Below the pieces are notes generated by a model, which saw nothing but the letters and a program-made list of their open reading frames with translations, ran no database searches and was not told the DNA's origin. A stretch of DNA of 64,000 nucleotides from Manduca sexta (taxonomy: Eukaryota > Arthropoda > Insecta > Lepidoptera > Sphingidae). The DNA lies in assembly GCF_014839805.1 (NCBI RefSeq), contig NC_051141.1, positions 17,988,777 to 18,052,776 of the forward strand. Direction: 5' to 3'. This document shows, piece by piece, positions 1-11,059 of this stretch. The translations under genes were made by a program, and so were the position numbers. Numbering within the stretch: position 1 is the first letter of the stretch; each line of letters starts with the position of its first letter.

Positions 1-857
1 GCAAAATCAGGTGAGTCTAAAATTAACGTTAGGACTTTGACATTAAGTTAATTTTGGTTTGAAAGTCAAGGATGGAGCGTATTACTGTTGACATTCTTGT
101 TTATTCGCCTTGTTATATGTTTCTCGTATAATAAAGTTTAAAAATATAGGCTGATAGAAGTTCAAAACCCGCTATAGTTCACAACGCGTTGCGCATGCTC
201 TATGAATTAAGTAGCGGCTAAGTTATACATTTTGTAAGTTTAGTCTAGGGACCTGTTTAAGTAGGGAATTTTGTGGTCAATGCTCATCGCGAATATATAC
301 AAATACACGATCTTTGTTTTCTACAGGAATTTTAGCATTTATACTTCGTATAACCTTTTTTTGCTTTTGACAGTTCAGGTATTAATCAATCAGTGATGTG
401 CTAACAGGTTACCGATTCTATTGTTTTATAGTAATCGATATAATTTATGAACATGTTTCGATCGATTTAACACATTAATAACATTACCTCACTTCATCAA
501 AAACTTATTTATTTTCATGTCATCGCCTCAAAACTGAATGCTTTACGATATGCGCTGGCATTGACGTCGTTTAGGTTTTTTTGTTAGTAAATTAGTTTGT
601 CCATTATTCTCAAAAACTGCTGATAATTTGGGCAGCATATTCATTGGTAGGTAGAAAATAGTCCAGAAGTGGTAATCCAAAGCCTACCTACATTTTATAC
701 ACGTACCGACTATTCTCATATGACAAGTAAGGATTTGTACGGAAATTAAATGGAACGAAAACATGTCAATAATTGACAGACATTTTATCTTACTCTTTTT
801 ACTTCTTACTAATATTGTAAATGTGAGATTGTGAATATGTTGGATGTTTGTTAGAAG
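1..857. other. AT-rich intergenic sequence
   Basis: I see no convincing coding frame, RNA gene or terminal repeat here. The sequence is AT-rich with short homopolymer runs. It is probably spacer or very old repeat. Confidence 0.5.
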
Positions 858-1262
858 TAATCAGAGAAACAGCTGAATGGGTTTGGATGAAGTTTTGTAC
901 TCGAGTCGTGGATTACAGAGGCTATCTATCCTGGTAATTCGGTCCAATAGAAAAAATGATTTTTTATCAAAGTTTTTATATAGATGGAAATGCTTGTTCT
1001 TGTATACGGGCAATGTATACGGGAGTGACAAAGTGACCCCTCCTGCATCTGATGGTAAGTGGAGTGGGGTCCAATCGAATATTGGCTGACGAGAGATGGT
1101 TACCTCTCGGTAGTCAATACAATTATGTCGGCCTGTTGGAACCGGATATAGAAATGCTGATCCCGGAACGTGACACAGTTACGTGAACTACACTATGGCG
1201 GGTTTAACACCTTGTGTGCAGTAGTCGCTATCCGCGCGAGTATATAATATATTCTACCACCA
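858..1262 (+). repeat. Interspersed repeat, inverted partner near window end
   Basis: The first part (about 858-960, 'gaaacagctgaatgggtttgg') resembles 38882-38960 ('gaaacagctgatcggatttgg'). This is the 'agent' part of a common insect repeat. From about 1025 on, the sequence closely matches the reverse complement of about 63665-63905. Shared landmarks are 'ggtaagtggagtgg', 'gctgatcccggaacg', 'tatggcgggttt' and 'aacaccttgtgt'. The two copies are therefore inverted and roughly 62.6 kb apart. The class is not clear from sequence: I see no poly(A) tail, reverse-transcriptase frame or terminal inverted repeat. Confidence 0.7.
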
Positions 1263-1444
1263 TTAAAAGGCCTTTTCATGTTTCAGTTTATTTTTATATA
1301 AAATTATTTCTTGAATAAATGTATAATGGCTAACTTAGAGTATACGTGTTTTTCCAGTAACACCATCGTCGTATTAAGTAATGCCGATTTGCCGGAATCC
1401 AATCTACCTTTATAGACAGATCATCATCAGGTTGATACATCCCG

Positions 1445-1693
1445 TTGGAGAGATGCTGCGGCATCAACGATGCACCGGCAATCGAGGATCTAGCTCACGC
1501 TTCCGGTAAATGTGCTGCATGTTTATTTAAAAATTCACTATGGACTGTATCTCATTCCATCTTTTATTATCCCACTGGAATGTGCTTTCGTTGCAACACG
1601 CGTTATCGTCCCTTATGCAGACACGAAAAGCCGGTCTGGGAACTAAAAATATTGATATTTGAACGCATGAAAGAAGTTTTAGAATCAGAGTAA
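1445..1693 (+). other. Unassigned open frame with paired cysteines (82 codons)
   Basis: This short frame contains CAAC and CFRC pairs followed by PLCRH, which superficially resembles the cysteine-rich tail of piggyBac-type transposases. I do not recognise the rest and see no piggyBac catalytic region nearby. It has no clear Kozak context or splice support. It may be a chance frame; it is recorded because the stretch to about 2140 holds nothing else that can be named. Confidence 0.15.
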
Positions 1694-2139
1694 TAGGTTC
1701 GATTAAAGGAAAACCTTTCAATAAAATGAAAGTACATTATACCTAATTACTGTGGACATTTTCCCGTAAACGAAATTTTACGGGTAGAGATATGGATCAG
1801 CTCCCTCCTAATACATCACATTTTCTATAAGGTTAGGCAAAATTTACGTGTACCGCTTGCGTTTCTGCCTAACCAATAGGGGAATATGTCGTGAGTTGAT
1901 GTTTTTTTATTATCTAGCATTTATATATGCTCTCTATTCATGTCATTTAGGAACACAACGAAGCGCGTGCGGCGAAGCCGATCCGCGCTACCGTAGGTCG
2001 GGCTCGCTCAGTGACATGTCTACCTACCTCGTATTATCTCTGCACCACCTAAAGGTTGACTGCTAGAAAATGCCATTGATACTGAGTGCTCCTTAATACT
2101 TTTTTTATATAGTGTAATAAACAGAATAAATAAATAAAA

Positions 2140-2600
2140 TGGGACATTTTTATTGATTACTTCTAGAAGTTTGGGTGCGTTATTGTGTCTTTTCGCATTC
2201 TCCTATACCAGCGCCATAATGCCTGGTGACGTCTCGGCGTGAATCGAATTATTCAATATTTGGTTCTCCTTACACCAAATGATAAAAATGTATTTTGACA
2301 GATTTTGATTTTTCTTTCCGTGATGGATTTCATACGAAGTAGTTTTGATGGAAAGTTTTTAATGAACAGAAGAGTAAAGTACCCTATTATAAATTTCAGA
2401 AGCTGTTTCGCGGTGATTCGTTCTGCAAACAGATCGTCAAAGTGTTTAAAGAAAAAACCAGAAGGTAAAATAATTCATTACTATAATTATTTAACTGAAT
2501 AGAAAGATTTTAGGTTGGAACCAGTAAGCACACATCCATAAAGAGTAGCAACTCCATCCAGAACTTTTGTTTTCAAAGTGAACGTCACTGCACTGCCAAT
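2140..2600 (+). repeat. Unit E copy 1 (exon-containing repeat)
   Basis: This is the first of three diverged direct copies of one unit (others at about 3640-3970 and 5440-5890). Shared order: 'gcgccat..tgcc', 'caccaaa', 'agattttgatt.ttcttt', 'aatgaac', then an exon-like segment at 2400-2464 ending in 'cagaag|gtaaa'. Copies 1 and 2 also share about 90 bp downstream ('agtaagcac.catccataaa'). The unit's class is unknown. It could be a duplicated gene 5' end or part of a transposon. Confidence 0.6.
2400..2464 (+). other. Exon-like segment, copy 1
   Basis: These 65 nt begin after 'aaatttcag' and end before 'gtaaaat', so both splice borders are canonical. The homologous ATG seen in copy 2 is GTG here. 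Copies are 65, 64 and 66 nt long, so reading frame has not been conserved. This fits a non-coding or dead exon better than a coding one. Confidence 0.35.
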
Positions 2601-2885
2601 GTCGTAAATAGATGTTTACAAAAAAGATAAACACGCGATGAACACGTGACTAAAAACTCTTCTATTACAAATTCATGTTTAAGCATTGGTTAGAGTTAGA
2701 TAACTTTTAGACATTATTGATATTTAAACACAACGACGGTGATCTTACGCATGTTTAATCTTAAAACTTTGCTATTCGCATTTGCAGTAGGATAGAAAGT
2801 AGTCTATAACCTTTCCAGGGTTTTAAACTATCTATATAACAAATTTCATAAAAATCTGTTCAGTAGATTATGAGAAAATCGATAA

Positions 2886-3640
2886 CATATTGAAACGCTA
2901 CGCACAGATCACTTGTATTACACAGATCACGAGCCATGTCGTTGCGGCTCTCTCTACGGTATAGCCCTTGGACAGTTGGGATATCGCCGCGCAGGTGACC
3001 GCGGTGAAATTGATGCTTCATAATTTTGTTTTTACAAAATATTATTTTATATTATAGTCATATTTTTAGTATATTGAGTTTTTTACTTCTTAGTCCGTTG
3101 TAAATAATAATTATTTATCGTTAGATTTCGTTTAGCTTAGGAATGGTCCTATTTATTTCAATGGCATAACATGACGTTGATCTTCGAGGATGCAGAGAGA
3201 ATTCCTTTAAACTGATTAACGTAGTGGCATCGATGTTCTACAAGCACCCACTTCAAAAAAGGGAGGAGGTTCTCAATGCGACTGTATTTTTTTTTGTTTG
3301 TTACCTCTGAACTTTTGACTGGGTGGACCGATTTTGATAATTCTTTTTTATTTGAAAGCTAATGCTTCCGTGTAGTCCCACAAAAATTGCATTGTTGTTG
3401 GACCCTTAACTTCGGAGATACATTACAAAACTGTTAAAATAATGTGGTCAACTATGATGTCCTCAACTGATTTTTACTAACACAAAAAAGTAAATACGAA
3501 AAACTTTTTTTAAAAATATTTACCGCCTACAAAAAGCACTAAAAACCAAGATAAATACATGAACAAATTTACGAAAACAATGTTTAATTTTAGTAAACCG
3601 GCTCCAAAATTAGTAATATATATAAGTAATGTTAAATATT
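2886..3640 (+). repeat. Repeat family R, copy 1
   Basis: The sequence begins near 'acgctacgcacagatcac' and contains 'gcggctctctctacggtatag', a GC-rich hairpin (CCGCG, 8-nt loop, CGCGG, about 2987-3004), then 'ttcgtttagctt.ggaatggtcc' and 'aacgtagtggcatcgatg'. It continues into the 'cacttcaaaaaagggaggagg' repeat that is widespread in Lepidoptera. Related copies lie at 7858-8410, 13475-13720 and 13728-14210. No protein is encoded. It is probably a non-autonomous element or LINE tail of unresolved class. Confidence 0.7.
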
Positions 3641-3970
3641 TTTTTGGTTTTTAGTTGTTTTTGGAGCGGTGTAATTTTTGTTATTTCTGTGTTGGATTTT
3701 ATATGATGTAATTCTGAAGAAAATACTTAATGAACAAAAGAGTCAAATACCCTTTTATAAATTATTTCAGAAGCTGTTTTGTGCTGATTCTTGCTGCATA
3801 CAGATCGTCCACATGTCTAAACAACAGTCAGAAGGTACGACAATTCACCAATTTTCAACTAAAAAAAAAGTTAGCACGCATTCATAAACAGTGGCAGCCC
3901 TGCCCTGGATTTTTGCAAGTTGCACGGCACTGCGCTCTTCACTTTTATTGAAGCTCGGCAAAGTGGCTTC
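3640..3970 (+). repeat. Unit E copy 2
   Basis: This is the second copy of the exon-containing unit. It matches copy 1 from 'tttctgtg.tggattt.atatgatgta' through the exon-like segment and into the shared downstream 'agttagcacgcattcataaa'. It directly follows family R copy 1. Confidence 0.6.
3771..3834 (+). other. Exon-like segment, copy 2 (retains ATG)
   Basis: These 64 nt lie between 'ttatttcag' and 'gtacga'. This copy alone keeps an ATG (3813-3815) in a reasonable context ('cacatgt'), opening a frame M-S-K-Q-Q-S-E that runs to the donor in phase. If any copy were a working first coding exon, it would be this one. No second exon can be identified. Confidence 0.35.
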
Positions 3971-4018
3971 ACTGCACCTGATGTTAACCTATAATATGAC
4001 CTATAACTAAGATGTTAA

Positions 4019-4163
4019 GAGTCTGTTTCACAAATTTCAAGTTAATCTTATTTGAGTTATCCTCTTAAACAATTAATGTAAATAGTTCTTATTTTATTAT
4101 AATTTATTTAACCGTATTATATATTTATGAAACAATTAGCATCTAAAATTGTGACACAGGCCC
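4019..4163. mobile_element. PIF/Harbinger-like MITE (145 bp)
   Basis: The left end reads 'gagtctgtttcacaaattt'. The reverse complement of the right end reads 'gggcctgtgtcacaattt'. These imperfect inverted ends of about 18 bp resemble the GGCCTGTTTCAC ends of lepidopteran Harbinger-type MITEs. The interior is AT-rich and non-coding. A 3-bp target duplication is not clear. Confidence 0.55.
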
Positions 4164-4169
4164 TTTGTA

Positions 4170-5438
4170 TCATATGCCTAATACATATGCTAACTACAAT
4201 GTTCTTCAAACGGGAACACTTGCTAGGCGGGAGAAATATATATAGCGGTGGTCTCTTTTCGGACAGATATAAAATATATCTTAACACCTGCTTCTGTTAA
4301 TATCATGAAGACGTCTTTTAGTATTACAATTAGGTAATAGTAAATGTACTTAATACCTTTATGTTGTCTTTTGCTGACCCAGTCGTCGTTCCAGTGCATG
4401 GTGAAACAACTCCATCAACAACTTTAGTCTTTGTTGGATCAAACACTATCGAGGTTTCGCCTAAATTCCATATTCCTGGAGGATAAGTAATGTTTATTAT
4501 TTAACTCCATTAGAGTATGTTAATAGAATAAAATACTCTTTGGATACATAATATAGATCGAAAATTTCTTTACGGTGATACTTTACAGGTTGAGGTTGTT
4601 TTATTGAGATGTTATGTCGCTCTCGGAAAGAAATGAACTAGTCAAGACCTGGTTTGACCCGATTAAAAGGTGTTTTTATATTATTATTTTTGATATATTT
4701 AGCAGTTTGCTAAAGCCTTCCTTCTGGACAAACCTCAACTGCATTTTTCAATTCAGCGGAGATGTTATGCAAGTTCTTGTTCCTTTTCTAAGGGAATCGT
4801 TGTCGGTCTGCCCAAGTTTTTAACCTAACCTAACCCTTTCATGTACAGTCGATGTTGGGATTACGTATATTTTTGACGTGTGTAGTGAGTACATTATTTC
4901 TCATTTTTTGTACAGCCTCTTGTATGTATTCTGCGGAGTATTTCGTTTCACGTAATGATTTTTATTTCTAAAGTCGAGGCATAGCAAATCTATGACAAAC
5001 TATAATATACATATTTGTTTAAAGAAACAGTAATAAACTTGTAAAAAGTTAAGAAACCAACAAAATCTGTTTAGCCAAGGAAAAATGAAATATCAAAATG
5101 AACGAGGGGGTGGTTTTAACAAATTTTAGAGAAACGAATATATCGTGAGATCAACTCGGTGAATTACCAGTTACGATTAACCATACTGATCAGTGCTGTA
5201 ACTTATCTTCTATAAACTCAAAAGCACAAAACAATAAAATGGGTTCATTATATACGCATGCTGCAAGCATACTCTCTCGCAAATATCGAAAACATGTCAG
5301 TTATAAATATAGATAGAATATAATTACATAAGTTTACAAAAGTAGGTAAGTAAGTATTCAAAGAAAAGTCCCCATTTCGCACTGATTGGATGAAATATTG
5401 AAGCTGTTTTATAAAAATGGTATCATATCTAGCCGGCA
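4170..5438. other. AT-rich spacer
   Basis: Nothing assignable was found. A short 'aacctaacctaaccc' tract at about 4823 resembles two insect telomere units but is far too short to be telomeric. Confidence 0.45.
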
Positions 5439-5439
5439 A

Positions 5440-5895
5440 GTTTAAATGTGCGATAATGGTTTTCCCTTTCTTTTATATCCGCGCCATATTGCCTTAAGTC
5501 GTCACTCTGTGATTATAAAATTATTGTATATTTACTACTCTTTTCACCAAATTTTAAACATGTTTTTGGCAGATTTTGATTATTCTTTCTCTGCCCGATT
5601 CTAAATGCTGTAGTTCTTATGGAAATACAAATACAACAGGAAATGAGGCATGCCCTATGACGTCACTTTCGAATTATTTGATATTTACTATTCCTTTCAC
5701 CAAATTTTAAACATGTTTTTGGCAGATTTTAATTATTCTTTCTCAGCCCGATTCTAAATGCTGTAGTTCTTATGAAAATACAAAATGAACTCAAGATTCA
5801 AATAACTTTCTGTAAATTTCAGAAGCTGTTTCGTGCTGATTCTTGCTGCACACGGATCATCAACGTGGTTTCATAGAACAGTCAGAAGGTAAATC
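5440..5895 (+). repeat. Unit E copy 3 with internal tandem duplication
   Basis: The upstream part of the unit is duplicated in tandem. The segment from 'cgtcactct' to 'ttatggaaatac' (about 5500-5627) recurs at about 5658-5782 with few differences ('tttcaccaaattttaaac', 'gattctaaatgctgtagttc'). It leads into the third exon-like segment at 5823-5888. Confidence 0.65.
5823..5888 (+). other. Exon-like segment, copy 3
   Basis: These 66 nt lie between 'taaatttcag' and 'gtaaatc', with the AAGCTGTTTCGTGCTGATTC start shared with copy 2. The ATG position reads GTG, and a 2-nt length difference changes the frame. The splice borders are again intact. Confidence 0.35.
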
Positions 5896-6029
5896 GAATT
5901 TCTACTTTTATTCAATGTATGAAATTTTGGAACAATTAAAGTTTGATTGAGAAGAAGTTCAGACAGCTTATATATTCATATAATAAATATGCATTAGAAA
6001 TATATATTTTTTAAATCTGCATTGAAGTA

Positions 6030-7460
6030 GATTGGTCATAATTTATCCACCATGTCGCTCCGTGCGTCCGTTTTCACAGGTGTTCAGTCACTTTTCACGA
6101 TTTCAAAATACTTTTTTTTACAAAAACTCCAGCCTCTTCCGACGAGGAACGGAAAAAGCTATTAATAATGCTCACATTGACACCCAAAGTTTTAACTCTA
6201 CTCCGCACCCACTCCGACAAAACATGATGTACGTCTTCTCTTCTCTAACCTTGACCTAAAAGTCCGTCCTTGAAATCAATGTTAAGTCTTTCAAATCAAG
6301 CTGTCGCTTTGATAAGCTGACCATTTGACGAGTTGTACCTCGGTTTGAGTTCAGAGCAACACGGCAATTAGCAGTCATTTGACAAATATCACTGATTGAA
6401 TATAGAAGATTCTTCGAACGTACCCAGTGATTCATTTGTATTTTTCCGAAATGACATAGATTTTCATGCTATTTTAGGTTGCTTGTGTTAATGTGCGTGC
6501 ATACTCGAGACAGAGCGTCAGCAGCTTTATTATCTTTACCCAGGCGATAAATTACATCATACTTAAAACTAGATAATTCGAACTTCCAACGTTCAGTCTT
6601 CTCATTTTTTAATTTGCTTGAGTTAATTTGGGAAAACATGAACGAAACTGATTAATGATCTATTTTTAATAGAAAATGTTTCCTAGTAAGATTGTAACGC
6701 CCTTTGCGTAGAGCTTCAACTTTAGCAGTAGCTTCCTTCTCAATCGAAGATTGCCGTTTTTCGGAATCAGTTAAAGTTCGAGAAAAAAATGCACGTTGGC
6801 CTTTTTGAGTTAGAGTAGCCGCGAGCACGTTTCTGGAAGCATCTGTTTCTACAATAAACGTAACCTTTTCGTCAATGGCAAATAAGATAGTTTTAGCTAT
6901 ATCTTTTTTTAGATCACTAAATATAATAGTAGCTATATTAGAAAAGGAAAAGAATTTACAGAAAGGAGTGGTTTAATTCTTTCCGAAAAGTTTTGTATCC
7001 ATTTGCTCTTTTTAATGCTGCAGCATTTTCAGGCGTGGGCAGGTTATTAATGGCTTTAGTCAATTTTCATCTGGTTTGATCTTGTTGTTTTGTACCGTGT
7101 GACCGAGAAGGCTTGTTGTCATTTCATTTTATACACATTTTTGTTCGTACAATGTACGGTTATATTTACTAACTGCTTCCGTAAATTTTGATAAATTGTC
7201 ATCGTGTCCTTGTTTGGTCTTCCTACAAACGGTAACGTCGTCAAGATAAGTGAAAACATCCTGTAAGTGTTCTTGAACATCCTGTAAGTGTTCATTGCAC
7301 GCTGAAATGCAGCAACGTATTGTTACTCCAAAAGGAATCCTAGTGAATTCATATGGTTTTCCATTTCAAATCTGAAGCCGCTGCATTCGGTTCGTCCTTT
7401 AAACTCTGGGCGAAGATAACATGATAAGGCAGTTTCAGCTTTCTTTGCAACTGATATGGT
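6030..7460 (-). mobile_element. Ty3/gypsy relic 1: RT, RNase H and start of integrase
   Basis: Read on the minus strand, frames broken by stops and shifts give, in order: an RT finger/palm segment with EFTRIPFGVT, then the catalytic box as TYLDDVTVC (about 7237-7258), RT thumb (LGHTVQNNKIKPD), RNase H with FIVETDASRNVLAATL (about 6840-6880) and YRLGKDNKAADALSR (about 6500-6545), and an integrase zinc region beginning HENLCHFG. This is the standard Ty3/gypsy pol order. A 20-nt direct duplication at 7256-7300 inserts an extra EHLQDV-like segment upstream of the catalytic box. Frameshifts and stops make it non-functional. Ends and LTRs were not identified; relic 2 at 8.6-11.1 kb is a different lineage. 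Confidence 0.85.
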
Positions 7461-7619
7461 AGAAAGATATTAGTGGAATAAATTAATAAATAACTTAAAT
7501 ATCACAAGTAAACTGGCTTTAATCCACTAAAATTGAGCTAATACATTTTAATGATAGATAACAATAATATCGTCTTGGTGATAAACTACAGCGGAAGTAA
7601 ATGAGTCCATATCCAATAC

Positions 7620-8410
7620 TTTAAACTAAATAAATAAAATATGCAAAGCACGTGTATTAAATATTTGCATTTATATTACTAAGACTGGATACAATGTAAT
7701 TCTACTTGTTAGTTATAAAATATAATTTTATGTAATAAAACTTAAATATATCAACCAATAATCATCACTATAAAGCAGATAATAGCAGCAAATATTGAAG
7801 AGGAACTATACATAATTTCATTTGTTTATTTTAGGGAACTAAAAAGTTACATATTATTCAAACGCTACGTCAGATCAGTTCTATTCAGTGCCATGTCCTT
7901 GCGGCTCTCTCTACGGTATAGTCCTTAGCCAGTTAGGATATCGCCGCGCGGACGAACGCGGCGAAATTGATGCTATTTGATTTTGTTTTAAAATAGTTTA
8001 GAATATAATTTTCATTTCGTAAGGTCCCAAACTTGGATTTACGATAAACTATTTGCGTATTTTTATTATGTTGAGCAATAGTTTATTACTTCTTGGTCCG
8101 TTTTAAATAATTATTTTTGCGTTGGATTTCGTGTAGCTTTGAAATGGTCGGATATTCATTGCAATGGCATAATATTTATTTTATTTTACACCTTGTACAC
8201 TGGAAGTGTAGAGAAGATGGAGACAGATGCATAATAAAAAATAAAAACATACACAATGAGAATAATAAAAAAGCAAATGTATGACAAAAAAATAAAATTT
8301 ATCAAGTTAAAAGCGATATACTCGTATATATAAACATAAAAGATATGACGTTGGAATTCGAAGATGCAGAAGGGAACTCCTATAAACCGAATAACGTAGT
8401 ACCATCGATG
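7620..8410 (+). repeat. Duplicated block containing family R copy 2
   Basis: The sequence 7620-8175 matches about 12690-13720: 'taaactaaata.ataaaatat', 'ttaattttatgtaa', 'ttattttagggaactaaaaagttaca'. Family R follows, with the hairpin CCGCG-8 nt-CGCGG at about 7943-7960. Family R is interrupted by an AT-rich insertion at about 8175-8341, after which the 'atgacgttgg.attcgaagatgcaga' part resumes. Confidence 0.7.
8175..8341. mobile_element. Insertion inside family R copy 2
   Basis: Comparison with the uninterrupted copies near 3170 and 14000 ('caatggcataatatgac') shows about 167 extra AT-rich bases between 'cataatat' and 'atgacgttgg'. No coding capacity or clear terminal repeats are visible. 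The short ORF on the opposite strand here is an AT-rich chance frame. Confidence 0.5.
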
Positions 8411-8559
8411 TTCGACCTTTATCCTCAACTCATATAAATAGACATATATCTAGGTAGTGTAGGTCGATCAAATCCAAATCTAAAAAAAAAACTTGGAGTC
8501 CAACCATTTGAACTTCTGCGATTGAGACGCTTTGCCCACTACTGTCGACGTTCCCACTG

Positions 8560-9508
8560 CAGGCATAGTCTCATTTGCTTCTACAACGGGCGCTGACCTT
8601 TCAGATCCAACACTTTGGCTAGGAATACTCGATACCTTTTGGGAACACGCATGAACTTTTCAACTGGCCGATGTAAATGGGACCCATCACAAGTCACTCG
8701 AGTGTAATCTCTTCTACCAAGACATTCTAATACCTGCGCCTGCCACCATTTAAAACCCCGCGCGAAGTCTTTATACCAAACCAGATCCCCAGGCTTGAAC
8801 TCTCTCGCTAACCGGAACCTTTCATTTGTAGGCCCCCATGATTTCGCAAGCTTCGTTACAACGGGCTTTAAGGAATCAAGTCTTGTTCTTAACTTTCTAC
8901 CCTGCAATGACTGTGCAGGAGTCACACCAGTAGTAAAATGAGGAGTGTTATGATAACCAACAAAAACCTGTATATGGCCAACTCGACGTTTATCCCCTCA
9001 TGTAAAGCCTTTTTGATAACCCCTTTAACAATTTTAACTGCACTCTCTGCGGCTCCATTGGAGGCTGGATGATAAGGAGCCGTGAACATTTGTTCAATAC
9101 CATTATTAGAGAGGAAACTTCTAAAATCATTACTATAAAAAGGAGGACCATTATTGGAGACGACTTGCTTGGGAAGCCCCCACCGCGACCATGACTCACG
9201 TAGCTTACGGATTGTAGCTTCAGCTGTTATACGCGCCATTTTAAAAACCTCAATCCATTTCGATCTCGCACATCAACAAAAACTAGGTAAGTATATCCAC
9301 CGATAGGCCCTAAAAAGTAAATGTATCCTCTCATACGGACGTTGAGGCTAACCCCACGGTTCCGGAGGTGCCGCCGGTGGGGTGAACGCGACCGAAGCGC
9401 ACTTAACACACGCACGGCATACTGCCTCCACCGCCTCGTCGATCTCCAGCCACCATACATAACTCCGAGCATACGACTTGATTCTAACGATACCCATGTG
9501 AGGTTCAT
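8560..9508 (-). pseudogene. Ty3/gypsy relic 2: integrase and pol C-terminus
   Basis: Minus-strand frames give an H2C2 integrase zinc region (ESHEPHMGIVRIKSYARSYV, about 9420-9510), then the catalytic core and a C-terminal tail (MTPAQSLQGRKLRTRL...GDLVWYKDF at 8581-8925). In the core the second catalytic Asp is replaced: the usual DNGPPF reads NNGPPF at about 9145-9165. The third residue, in NGAAESAV, is kept. Frames break near 8925 and 9240. This is the 3' part of an element whose gag lies at 10.3-11.06 kb on the same strand. Confidence 0.85.
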
Positions 9509-9752
9509 GCGACTCTTGCAAGACTCGCGGTCTACATGAGCTGGGTACTACCAGACGATGACCTCACATTAAACAACCCAGCTCAATATACAACTTGGGT
9601 TTTCTAGTTATAAAAGGTTTTAATTGCACTATGCCAACTTCTTCAGGCCAACCGTTTTCTACATAATTACAAACACGACTTAATATCGGATCGCGTGCTG
9701 TCTCTTTCTTGATTGTGTTGTTATCGAGAAGTATTGCATTCGTAGCAAAATG

Positions 9753-10052
9753 TTAATAAGTTTGTTCCAGAGGTTCGTACTTATCATAGTCATCCACCTG
9801 TAAACGCGAAAAAATATCCGCGCTATTATTACTGGAACCTATGTACTCTATGTTAAATTCATATGCCGCGACTATAAGCGCCCAACGCTGCATGCGACTT
9901 GCGGCCATCGTAGGGATTCCATCATTAGGACCAATTGGTTTCAATACATCTATGAGCCATTTCTGTGAATTCTGACAGGTTACATATAAATATAATATCC
10001 AAGCTCTGGGATATAGTATTAAGCAATCGTATGACCCGTGACAAGGGCGCAA
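9753..10052 (-). pseudogene. Ty3/gypsy relic 2: RNase H C-terminal fragment
   Basis: The frame contains RMQRWALIVAAYEFNIEYI and NNSADIFSRL, the end of a retroelement RNase H domain (compare the ADALSRL motif of the family). It is directly preceded on the minus strand by the protease fragment, so the RT domain and the start of RNase H, which normally lie between, are missing. That implies an internal deletion of roughly 1.5 kb (inferred from usual pol length). Confidence 0.75.
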
Positions 10053-10083
10053 ACCTTAATACATTTGTTCGTGGTGTTTGGTG

Positions 10084-10235
10084 TTTAATTTGTTTTAGAT
10101 CCGTCATAAAACTTGGACACTAAGTCGCAAACGTCTAACTTCAGATCCTTGAACAACTCGTTGTACGTCCTTTTACTTATACACGAGCAGGCTGAACCAG
10201 TGTCAATGTCTATCGTCAACTTGGTATTCAACTAA
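10084..10235 (-). pseudogene. Ty3/gypsy relic 2: aspartic protease fragment
   Basis: Too short and broken to appear as a long frame. The minus strand reads TIDIDTGSACSCISKRTY (about 10170-10220), containing the DTGSA active-site motif of retroviral-type proteases. It ends at a stop (10084-10086) after FYDGSK. Its place between gag and RNase H fits a Ty3/gypsy order. Confidence 0.75.
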
Positions 10236-10323
10236 CACAACAACGTTAATTTAACTGGACTATAATCACCTACATTTAATCGAAGCATTGGTTCTTCCTC
10301 GTCGCACTCAGAGTTTGCAGATT

Positions 10324-11057
10324 CTAAGCCTTTTGCTCACTAGTGCTGTGGGTATGCCTGCGATCTAATCTAAGCTGCCTCTGTCCTCCGTTGTTTTGCT
10401 TCTCTGAATACTTAAATGGGCAAATCTTCTTTACATGACCCCTATTCTTACACAGAGCGCATACAAAATTTGAATATCTGCACTCCTGTATTTGATGTCG
10501 CCCACCACAGGCAGTACACGAATCATTCATTATTTTGACGTCAGTACTTTCACCGGCATCCCTGCTACTCCCTCCACTCATAAAAGGTTTCCTGCTACGC
10601 AACGAAGTAGCATTCAACGCTTGAAAATCAACTGTAGCTGCCGGTGTCAACGGCATCACAACGGCCACAGCATTGCGCTCCGCCGCTTCCAAAGAAGTCA
10701 CAAGAGTTACAGCTTCAGAAAATGACACTCTCCGATTTCGCAAATAAACGCTGTCGAATAAGTACTCTTCTCACAACACCACGAACTGCATTACATTTTC
10801 ATTAGCGCTCTGTTTTTTCTGGCGAAAACAGTAACGATCGGCCCATACTGATGGCCGCGGTTGTAGCTGTCGGTTTTTTTAGGACTAGCTAATGTGACCA
10901 TTAACTCATACACCTCTTCTCCGACTATAGAGATTAGAGTCGGCAACTTTAATTTCTCTTCCACGCCGTTAGCAACAAAATACATGTCTACTCGCTCGCA
11001 GTACATGGTCCAATTACCTGTCTCCAAATTGAACTCTTTAATTATGCCGACCGTCAT
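10324..11057 (-). pseudogene. Ty3/gypsy relic 2: gag with zinc knuckle
   Basis: The gag N-terminus (10791-11057) reads FNLETGNWTMYCERVDMYF, typical of lepidopteran gypsy gags. The downstream frame (10324-10743) carries a CTACGGRHQIQEC segment and a CCHC knuckle CALCKNRGHVKKIC. Roughly 200 codons expected between the two parts are mostly missing, and the frames do not join. Gag binds element RNA and builds the virus-like particle in intact elements; this copy cannot. Confidence 0.8.
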
Positions 11058-11059
11058 GA

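Noticed and set aside
4823..4840. Telomere-like CCTAA repeats
   Set aside because: Only about two units, embedded in ordinary sequence; insect telomeric tracts are long arrays.
8186..8428. 80-codon membrane-like protein on the minus strand
   Set aside because: The frame spans an AT-rich insertion within family R; the Ile/Tyr/Phe richness reflects base composition.
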